Shown here one piece after another: positions 1 through 4,559 of a stretch of DNA of 6,141 nt (position 1 is the stretch's first letter; every line of letters begins with the position of its first letter). This DNA comes from Reyranella sp. GTDB taxonomy: Bacteria; Pseudomonadota; Alphaproteobacteria; Reyranellales; Reyranellaceae. The DNA lies in NCBI GenBank assembly GCA_030681635.1, contig JAUXRT010000706.1:1-6141 (forward strand). The letters are read 5' to 3'. The position numbers and the translations under genes were made by a program. Below the pieces are notes generated by a model. That model did no database searches. It was not told the DNA's origin and saw nothing but the letters and a program-made list of their open reading frames with translations.

Positions 1-1
1 C

Positions 2-268
2 GGCATCGCCAACATACTCAAGGTCGACGGCGGCTGGCTGGCGCTGCGACCGGAGAAGATCACCCTGTCGACCGAGTGCCCCGGCCTCGCCAACACCGTC
101 GCCGGCAAGATCGTGGACATCGCCTACGAGGGCGACCGCTCACTTTACAGGATCGCCACCGACGGCGCCGCGATGATCGTGTCGACCGCGCCCAACCTCT
201 CGCATCGCCGGGGCGATCCGGTCTGGCTCGGCTGGGCCGCCGACGCCGGCCATCCGATCGACGACTAG
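2..268 (+). CDS. potG: Putrescine-type ABC transporter ATP-binding subunit, C-terminal part (PotG-like)
   Basis: This is the last 88 residues of an ABC importer ATPase; the 5' part, with Walker A, signature and Walker B motifs, lies before the window. What remains is the C-terminal regulatory TOBE-type (OB-fold) region. The segment LALRPEKI (residues 13-20) followed by a VAGKIVDIAYEGD stretch (33-45) is the usual PotA/PotG pattern, and the overall match to remembered E. coli PotG is good up to its C-terminus. The protein would sit on the cytoplasmic face and drive uptake through the two permeases encoded next. The stop codon is 4 bp before the potH start, so the genes are surely co-transcribed. 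The substrate (putrescine, spermidine or a related cation) is inferred from the family only; the binding protein that decides it is not in the window. Confidence 0.9.
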   Translation, partial: GIANILKVDGGWLALRPEKITLSTECPGLANTVAGKIVDIAYEGDRSLYRIATDGAAMIVSTAPNLSHRRGDPVWLGWAADAGHPIDD

Positions 269-272
269 CGCC

Positions 273-1109
273 ATGCGCTTCGTCATCGCGCTTCCTTTCC
301 TGTGGCTCGGAGTCTTCTTCCTGCTGCCGTTCGCGCTGGTGTTGATGATCGCGTTTGGCAGCAACGCACCCGACTCGGTACCGCCGGTCGAACTCGGCGC
401 GAGCCTCAAGAACTTCAAGCTCCTGTTCACCGACGATCTCTACCTCGCGGCGTGGCTCACCTCGTTGCGCATCGCCGCCACCTCGACCCTGGCGGCGCTG
501 CTGCTGGGCTATCCCATGGCCTATGCCATCGCGCGCGCCGCGCCCGCACGCCGGCCACTGCTGCTGATGCTGGTGGTGCTGCCGTTCTGGACCTCATTCC
601 TGATCCGGGTCTACGCCTGGATGGGCCTGCTGGACGAAAACGGGCTCCTGAACCAGTTCCTGCGCTGGAGTGGAATCGCTTCCGACCCCGGCACGATCCT
701 GGGCACCGAATGGGCGGTCCACCTCGGCATCGTCTATGCCTACCTGCCCTTCATGGTGCTGCCGCTCTACGCCACCCTGGAGAAGCTCGACACCGGCCTG
801 CTCGAAGCCGCGGCCGATCTCGGCGCCACGCCGCTCAAAGCCTTCCTCACCGTCACCCTGCCGTTGTCGGTGCCGGGCATCGTTGCCGGCTGCCTGCTGG
901 TGTTCATTCCCTCGGTCGGCGAGTTCGTGATCCCCGACCTGCTGGGTGGCACCCAGACGCTGATGATCGGCAAGGTGCTGTGGGATGAATTCTTCACCAA
1001 TGCCGACTGGCCGCTCGCGTCGGCGGTGGCGATCTGCCTGCTGGCACTGCTGGTGGGGCCGATCATGCTGTTCCAGCGCCACCAGGCGCGGAGCCTGGAG
1101 CGCCGCTGA
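273..1109 (+). CDS. potH: Putrescine-type ABC transporter permease (PotH-like)
   Basis: This is a 278-residue inner-membrane permease, the first of two that form the channel of a polyamine-type ABC importer. Hydrophobic segments are visible near residues 3-28, 62-88, 96-118, 148-170, 198-220 and 247-267, giving the expected six-helix plan. The cytoplasmic EAA loop that docks on the ATPase is at 178-197 (EAAADLG, then TLP). Segments such as TSFLIRVYAWMG (107-118), FMVLPLY (160-166) and GEFVIPDLLGG (216-226) are close to PotH of E. coli. The protein is about 40 residues shorter than E. coli PotH, mainly at the N-terminus. The ATG at 273 is the first usable start after the potG stop and lacks a clear Shine-Dalgarno sequence, which suggests translation coupled to potG. 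Its stop lies 13 bp before potI. Confidence 0.93.
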   Translation: MRFVIALPFLWLGVFFLLPFALVLMIAFGSNAPDSVPPVELGASLKNFKLLFTDDLYLAAWLTSLRIAATSTLAALLLGYPMAYAIARAAPARRPLLLMLVVLPFWTSFLIRVYAWMGLLDENGLLNQFLRWSGIASDPGTILGTEWAVHLGIVYAYLPFMVLPLYATLEKLDTGLLEAAADLGATPLKAFLTVTLPLSVPGIVAGCLLVFIPSVGEFVIPDLLGGTQTLMIGKVLWDEFFTNADWPLASAVAICLLALLVGPIMLFQRHQARSLERR

Positions 1110-1126
1110 TGATCGGCCTGTCATGA
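1109..1126 (+). other. Five-codon mini-ORF bridging potH and potI, with repeated ATGATCGG
   Basis: The TGA of potH overlaps an ATG (TGATG, 1107-1111). That ATG opens a five-codon frame ending in TGA at 1124-1126, which itself overlaps the potI start (ATGA, 1123-1126). The octamer ATGATCGG occurs at 1109-1116 and again at 1123-1130. The arrangement would let a terminating ribosome restart and step into potI, which has no good Shine-Dalgarno sequence of its own directly upstream. The layout is seen directly; any role in coupling is inference, and the repeat could be a simple 14-bp duplication. Confidence 0.4.
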
Positions 1127-1914
1127 TCGGGCGCGCGCGCTTTGCCTTCACGGTGCTGGGCTTCGGCTACGCCTTCCTCTACCTGCCGCTTGTGCTGGTG
1201 ATGATCTATTCCTTCAACGAGTCGCGCCTGGTCACGGTGTGGGGTGGCTTTTCGACCAAATGGTGGAGCGCGCTGCTGACCAACGAGGCGATGCTGCAGG
1301 CGGCCTGGCTGTCGCTCAGGATTGCGTTCGTGAGCGCAACGGCGGCGGCCCTCATCGGTCTGGCCGCGGGCTATGCGCTGGCGCGTGCACCGCCGTTCCC
1401 GGGCCGCAGCCTGTTCGGCGGGATGGTGATCGCGCCCATGGTGATGCCCGAGGTGGTGATGGGCATCTCCATGCTGCTGCTGTTCGTCGGCGCCGAGCGC
1501 CTGTTCGGCGGGCCGGAGCGCGGCTTCCTCACCATCGCCATCGCCCACACCACCTTCTCGATCGCCTTTGTGGCCATCGTCGTCCAGGCGCGCCTCGCCG
1601 ACTTCGACCGCTCGCTCGAGGAGGCGGCGATGGACCTCGGCGCCACGCCCTGGGTCACCTTCCTGACGGTGACCTTGCCGCTGATCGCGCCGGCCGTGGG
1701 CTCGGGCTGGCTGCTGGCCTTCACCCTTTCGCTCGACGACCTGATCATGACCCAGTTCGTGGCCGGCGCGCAGTCGCAGACCCTGCCGATGCGCGTCTAT
1801 TCCAGTGTCCGGCTGGGCGTCGACCCGCAGATCAACGTGTTGGCCACCGTGATCGTGGTGGTGGCGGCTTGTGCACTTATCTTTTCCGGCTGGCTGACGA
1901 GACGGAAAGTTTGA
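1123..1914 (+). CDS. potI: Putrescine-type ABC transporter permease (PotI-like)
   Basis: This is a 263-residue second permease of the importer, partner of PotH in the membrane. It has six hydrophobic segments (roughly 9-30, 62-88, 98-123, 135-155, 187-206, 238-258). The EAA loop is at 167-186 (EEAAMDLGATP, then TLP). Family signatures include IYSFNESRLVTVW (28-40), LAFTLSLDDL (198-207) and LPMRVYSSVRLGV (221-233), all close to E. coli PotI. The open frame extends upstream to 985, but that part lies inside potH and reads as Arg/Trp-rich nonsense. The ATG at 1123 begins the conserved N-terminus and gives the normal family length. There is no strong ribosome site; coupling to potH is likely. The next gene starts 29 bp downstream on the same strand. 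Confidence 0.93.
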   Translation: MIGRARFAFTVLGFGYAFLYLPLVLVMIYSFNESRLVTVWGGFSTKWWSALLTNEAMLQAAWLSLRIAFVSATAAALIGLAAGYALARAPPFPGRSLFGGMVIAPMVMPEVVMGISMLLLFVGAERLFGGPERGFLTIAIAHTTFSIAFVAIVVQARLADFDRSLEEAAMDLGATPWVTFLTVTLPLIAPAVGSGWLLAFTLSLDDLIMTQFVAGAQSQTLPMRVYSSVRLGVDPQINVLATVIVVVAACALIFSGWLTRRKV

Positions 1915-1931
1915 GCTAAGACTCCGGCAAT

Positions 1932-1940
1932 AGGGAGGAA
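1932..1940 (+). promoter_or_regulatory. Strong ribosome binding site of the sulfite dehydrogenase gene
   Basis: AGGGAGGAA lies 3 bp before the ATG at 1944, with its GGGAGG core 5 bp before it, and is a near-ideal Shine-Dalgarno sequence. It supports the start at 1944 and contrasts with the weak sites of potH, potI and the cytochrome gene, so this gene is probably translated independently and well. The 29-bp gap holds no terminator or convincing promoter. Confidence 0.8.
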
Positions 1941-1943
1941 ATC

Positions 1944-3188
1944 ATGCTGCGATCGGGAACCTTGAAAGCCTCACGCCGTAACGTACTGAAGGGGGTCGGA
2001 ATGGCGACTGTCGTCGGTGCTTCGCTGCCGCCCATCGGGGCGGCCCTCGCGCAAGGAACAGCCCCCGCGGTCGCGCCGAAGGGCCCCAAGCTTCTCGAAA
2101 TGGACGGCAAGGCCAAGCTCGCCGTGCTGGGCGACAAGCCGCTGGTCGCAGAGACCCAGGCCGAACTCATGGACGATTCCGTCACGCCCACCGACAAGCT
2201 GTTCGTGCGCAACAACGGCCAGGTACCCGACGTCACGGGTGATCCCAAGGCGTGGAAGATCAAGATCGACGGCGAGGTCAACACGCCGCTGGAACTTTCC
2301 GTCGGCGACCTCATGAGCCGCTTTCCCAACGTCACCTACCAGCTCATGCTGGAGTGCGGCGGCAACGGTCGCTCGTTCTTCTCGCCCGAGGCGCGCGGCA
2401 ACCAGTGGACCAACGGCGGCGCCGGCTGTCCGCAATGGACCGGCGTGCGGTTGGCTGACGTGCTGAAGGCAGCCGGCCTCAAATCCTCGGCGATCTACAC
2501 CGGCCACTACGGCGCCGATCCGACGCTGGCCGGCGAGACCAACAAGCCCACGATCTCGCGCGGCATGCCGATCGCCAAGGCGATGGAAGAGCACACGATC
2601 ATCGCCTTCAAGCTGAACGGCAAGGACATGCCGCTGATCCATGGCGCACCGGTGCGTCTCGTGGTCCCCGGCTGGGCGGGCTCGCTCTCGACCAAGTGGC
2701 TGAACCGCATCTGGATCCGCGACAAGCAGCACGACGGCCCCGGCATGGGCGGCTTCTCCTACCGCCTCGCCAAGACGCCGATCGTTCCCGGCACCAAGGG
2801 CGACGAGAAGGATACCGTCATCCTCGAGTCGATGCCGGTACGCTCGGTCATCACCTTCCCGGCTGACGGCGCCCGCCTCGCTGCCGGGACCAAGAAGCTC
2901 GACCTGCGCGGCCAGGCCTGGGCGGGCGAGGCCGACATCAAGACGGTCGACATCTCGACCGACTACGGCGTCACCTGGAAGCCGGCGAAGGTCGATCCGG
3001 CGCCCAACAAATACGCCTGGCAGCGTTTCACCGCCGCCGTCGATCTGCCGTCGGCCGGCTATTACGAGGTCTGGGCCAAGGCCACCGACAGCAAGGGCGT
3101 CACGCAGCCCTTCATTGCCGGCAACTGGAATCCACAGGGCTACGGCGCCAACCCGATCAACCGCATCCGGGTGCTCGTCGCTTCTTGA
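1944..3188 (+). CDS. Tat-exported molybdenum sulfite oxidase/dehydrogenase (SorA/SorT/SoxC-like)
   Basis: This 414-residue periplasmic enzyme of the sulfite oxidase family most likely oxidises sulfite to sulfate at a molybdenum-pterin site and passes electrons to a cytochrome c. The N-terminus is a Tat signal: SRRNVLK at residues 10-16, a hydrophobic stretch at 19-36, and likely cleavage after ALA (34-36). The Mo-cofactor domain spans about 70-260. The Mo-binding cysteine is C138 in LECGGNGR (136-143), with R143 and R89 spaced as Arg109 and Arg55 are from Cys104 in Starkeya SorA. Y273 is a candidate for the active-site tyrosine. The segment HGAPVRLVVPGW (233-244), then TKWLNRI, is typical of the family. 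The C-terminal dimerisation domain covers about 290-412 and ends in NPINRIRVLV. There is no haem domain in the chain; the next gene supplies one. Where SorA has His57 this protein has N91. SoxC function cannot be excluded, but no other sox genes are present. Confidence 0.9.
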   Translation: MLRSGTLKASRRNVLKGVGMATVVGASLPPIGAALAQGTAPAVAPKGPKLLEMDGKAKLAVLGDKPLVAETQAELMDDSVTPTDKLFVRNNGQVPDVTGDPKAWKIKIDGEVNTPLELSVGDLMSRFPNVTYQLMLECGGNGRSFFSPEARGNQWTNGGAGCPQWTGVRLADVLKAAGLKSSAIYTGHYGADPTLAGETNKPTISRGMPIAKAMEEHTIIAFKLNGKDMPLIHGAPVRLVVPGWAGSLSTKWLNRIWIRDKQHDGPGMGGFSYRLAKTPIVPGTKGDEKDTVILESMPVRSVITFPADGARLAAGTKKLDLRGQAWAGEADIKTVDISTDYGVTWKPAKVDPAPNKYAWQRFTAAVDLPSAGYYEVWAKATDSKGVTQPFIAGNWNPQGYGANPINRIRVLVAS

Positions 3189-3619
3189 CCCAGCTCAACA
3201 TCACGCACGTCGTCGTCTTCTCCCTGACGGCGGTGTTCCTTCTGGTCGCCCTGGATCGGGCCGGCGAGCTGCGCGGACCGCAGGCGGCCTACGTGCCGCC
3301 GGCCAAGCCCGCGCCAGCCGCCGACATCGACCCCGACAAGGGCAAGCCGCCGCTGCACAACGATACGGTCGAGGACCTGCCCGACGGCAAGGGCCGCGAG
3401 ATCACCTTCTACACCTGCACGGCCTGCCATGGCGTGGCGCTGATCAAGGCGCAGGGCCTGACGCGCGACCTCTGGGACTCGAGCATCGACCTGATGATCG
3501 AGAAACACCGCATGCCGCCGGCGAAGCCGGCGGACCGCGCCGAGATCCTCGACTACCTCGCCGAGCAGTTCCCACCGCGCCGGCGCGGCCGCGGCGGCGA
3601 CAACCCCTTCCTCAAATAG
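3185..3619 (+). CDS. Membrane-anchored monohaem cytochrome c, likely electron acceptor of the sulfite dehydrogenase
   Basis: This 144-residue c-type cytochrome has an N-terminal hydrophobic segment (about 8-23) that is either a Sec signal or, since no clear cleavage site follows, a membrane anchor. A Pro/Ala-rich linker (36-57) leads to a small cytochrome domain with one haem-attachment motif, CTACH (C78, C81, H82). M110 in HRMPP or M104 is the likely sixth haem ligand. ILDYLAEQF (121-129) is the usual last helix of class I cytochromes. The tail 131-138 is rich in Arg and Gly. The start is TTG at 3185, overlapping the preceding stop as TTGA; the next in-frame start, a GTG at 3233, would destroy the hydrophobic segment. 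The tight coupling to the molybdenum enzyme matches known SorAB and SorT/SorU pairs and points to electron transfer from sulfite to the respiratory chain. Confidence 0.88.
   Translation: MTQLNITHVVVFSLTAVFLLVALDRAGELRGPQAAYVPPAKPAPAADIDPDKGKPPLHNDTVEDLPDGKGREITFYTCTACHGVALIKAQGLTRDLWDSSIDLMIEKHRMPPAKPADRAEILDYLAEQFPPRRRGRGGDNPFLK
3515..3533 (+). repeat. Perfect 8-bp hairpin within the cytochrome gene
   Basis: CCGCCGGC and GCCGGCGG flank a GAA loop, giving an all-GC stem whose tip is GCGAAGC, a sequence known for very stable mini-hairpins. It lies in the codons just after the putative haem-ligand Met110 (PPAKPA). There is no following T-run, so it is not an intrinsic terminator. It may be incidental in such GC-rich DNA. 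Confidence 0.55.
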
Positions 3620-3920
3620 CCTTCGCCCATTTCTCGGACCAGGCGTGCAGCGGCAGGAACAGCCGCAGCAGTTCCTTGCCCAGCGCCGTCAGGCGGTAGC
3701 CCGAATCGGCGTCGAGTTCGACCAGCTTCGCCTCGCGCAGCTCGGCCAGCCGGCCGTTGACGATGGTGGGGCTGGCGCCGATCAGGTCCTGCAGCTCGCG
3801 GAAGCGCCGGGGTTCCTCGCGCAACTCCCAGACGATCCGCAGTACCCAGCGCCTGCCCAGCAGATCGAGCAGCGCCATGATCGGCCGGCCCGTCCGGGAG
3901 CCGCGGACTCGCTTCACCAT
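3612..3920 (-). CDS. HxlR-family winged-helix transcriptional regulator
   Basis: This is a 102-residue cytoplasmic DNA-binding protein. Nearly all of it is the HxlR winged helix: LLGRRWVLRIVWEL (20-33), the FRELQ helix (40-44), a recognition helix around 50-62 (SPTIVNGRLAEL) and the wing with SGYRLTALGKEL (73-84), followed by a C-terminal dimer helix. These proteins act as dimers and often repress a divergent gene. It contains no cysteine, so the thiol-based sensing known from YodB, HypR and related members is not possible here; a small ligand is the likelier signal. The ATG at 3920 is preceded by GGAG (3929-3932) at 8 bp. It is divergent from the CMD-family gene across an 86-bp gap with two inverted repeats that are likely its operators. 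Its 3' end overlaps the cytochrome gene by 8 bp on the opposite strand. Confidence 0.9.
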   Translation of the reverse strand: MVKRVRGSRTGRPIMALLDLLGRRWVLRIVWELREEPRRFRELQDLIGASPTIVNGRLAELREAKLVELDADSGYRLTALGKELLRLFLPLHAWSEKWAKAI

Positions 3921-3928
3921 CTATTTCA

Positions 3929-3933
3929 CTCCG
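3929..3933 (-). promoter_or_regulatory. Ribosome binding site of the HxlR regulator gene
   Basis: On the minus strand this reads CGGAG, with GGAG 8 bp before the ATG at 3920. It fixes the start of the regulator gene. Confidence 0.65.
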
Positions 3934-3936
3934 TTA

Positions 3937-3951
3937 CTACATTTTCTGTAG
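3937..3951. promoter_or_regulatory. Candidate HxlR operator 1 (CTACA-N5-TGTAG)
   Basis: CTACA TTTTC TGTAG is a perfect 5-bp inverted repeat with a 5-bp AT-rich spacer. It begins 16 bp upstream of the regulator's start codon. It is one of two copies in the divergent intergenic region; the shared block extends to GT-N-ACTACAT on the left and TGTAGC on the right (3933-3952). The position suggests that it governs the regulator's own transcription. Confidence 0.75.
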
Positions 3952-3970
3952 CGTGCTGCATTCCAGGTCA

Positions 3971-3985
3971 CTACATAAATTGTAG
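3971..3985. promoter_or_regulatory. Candidate HxlR operator 2 (CTACA-N5-TGTAG)
   Basis: CTACA TAAAT TGTAG is the second perfect copy, centred 34 bp from the first, or roughly three helical turns, so both would face nearly the same side of the DNA. It ends 21 bp before the CMD-family ATG. On the minus strand it contains TACAAT (3979-3984), a possible -10 element without a clear -35 partner; bound protein would be expected to block promoters here. Binding by the neighbouring HxlR protein is inferred. Confidence 0.75.
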
Positions 3986-3995
3986 CAACAAACCC

Positions 3996-4000
3996 GGAGA
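3996..4000 (+). promoter_or_regulatory. Ribosome binding site of the CMD-family gene
   Basis: GGAGA lies 6 bp before the ATG at 4007, a good Shine-Dalgarno match and spacing that supports this start. Confidence 0.7.
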
Positions 4001-4006
4001 TCGACC

Positions 4007-4552
4007 ATGCCTCGCATCGCCCCCGCGGACGCCCCCTATCCACCCCGGATCGCCGCAGAACTCGCGCGCATCATGCCCGAGGGCGTCGAGCCGCTGGTGC
4101 TGTTCCGGACGCTGGCCAGGAACCCACGCGTGTTCGAAAAGATGTTTGCTGGCGGCCTGCTCGACAAAGGCGCGCTCAGCCTGCGCCAGCGCGAGATCGT
4201 GATCGACCACACCACGGCGCGACTGGGTTGCGAATACGAATGGGGTGTCCATATCGCCTTCTTCGCCGACAAGGTGGGCTTCGATGCCGCGCAGATCGCC
4301 GCCGTCGCCCACGGTGCGGTCGACGCGCCCTGCTGGGCGGCCGACGAGCAGACGCTGCTCGCGGCGGTCGACGACCTCGTGGAGCGGCACACGATCGACG
4401 CCGCGACTTGGAATGCGCTGGCTGGGCATTTCGACGATGCACAGATCCTCGAAACGATCGCCCTGGTGGGCTACTATCACACGATCAGCTTCCTCTGCCG
4501 CGCGCTCGAACTGCCGCTCGAACCCTACGCGGCACGCTTCCCTAGCGCTTGA
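4007..4552 (+). CDS. Carboxymuconolactone decarboxylase (CMD/AhpD-like) family protein
   Basis: This is a 181-residue soluble, all-helical protein with no signal peptide. The CMD core covers about 35-125: the helix with LRQREIVIDHTTARLG (59-74), the family's CEYEWGVH segment (C75, E78, H82), then AFFADKVGF. The C-terminal half has a further helical stretch ending near LVGYYHTISFLCRALEL (153-169). It lacks the CxxC pair of AhpD, having only separated cysteines (C75, C109, C164), so a peroxidase-reductase role is unlikely. True gamma-carboxymuconolactone decarboxylase (PcaC) is shorter and sits among protocatechuate genes, which are absent here. The substrate is therefore unknown; members of this subgroup are usually annotated only by family. 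It is probably controlled by the divergent HxlR protein through the two inverted repeats upstream. The 3' end overlaps the benE-like gene by 11 bp. Confidence 0.87.
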   Translation: MPRIAPADAPYPPRIAAELARIMPEGVEPLVLFRTLARNPRVFEKMFAGGLLDKGALSLRQREIVIDHTTARLGCEYEWGVHIAFFADKVGFDAAQIAAVAHGAVDAPCWAADEQTLLAAVDDLVERHTIDAATWNALAGHFDDAQILETIALVGYYHTISFLCRALELPLEPYAARFPSA

Positions 4553-4559
4553 GGAAGCG
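4535..4559. repeat. Inverted repeat around the convergent stop codons
   Basis: CGCTTCC (4535-4541) and GGAAGCG (4553-4559) form a perfect 7-bp stem. The 11-nt loop, 4542-4552, is exactly the overlap of the two convergent genes and contains both stop codons. It encodes Arg-Phe near the end of both proteins. It could act as a bidirectional transcription stop or 3'-end protector, but no T-run follows on either side, so a classical intrinsic terminator is not supported. Confidence 0.5.

Noticed and set aside
985..1122. Possible N-terminal extension of potI
   Set aside because: The added residues lie in potH, are Arg/Trp/Ser-rich and precede the conserved PotI N-terminus; ATG at 1123 gives the family length.
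1922..1937. Hairpin CTCC...GGAG that could hide the ribosome site of the sulfite dehydrogenase gene
   Set aside because: Only 4 bp of stem with an 8-nt loop; too weak to claim as regulation.
1971..2732. A 253-codon minus-strand frame opposite the sulfite dehydrogenase
   Set aside because: The composition is that of an antisense shadow (Arg, His, Gly, Ala) and the plus strand encodes a full-length known family.
1944..3188. Assigning the Mo enzyme as SoxC of the thiosulfate-oxidising complex
   Set aside because: SoxC partners with the dihaem SoxD and lies among soxXYZAB; here the partner has one haem motif and no sox genes are near.
3921..4006. Sigma-70 type promoters for the divergent pair
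   Set aside because: Isolated -10-like hexamers (TAAATT on plus, TACAAT on minus) exist within operator 2, but no matching -35 at proper spacing, so no promoter is called.
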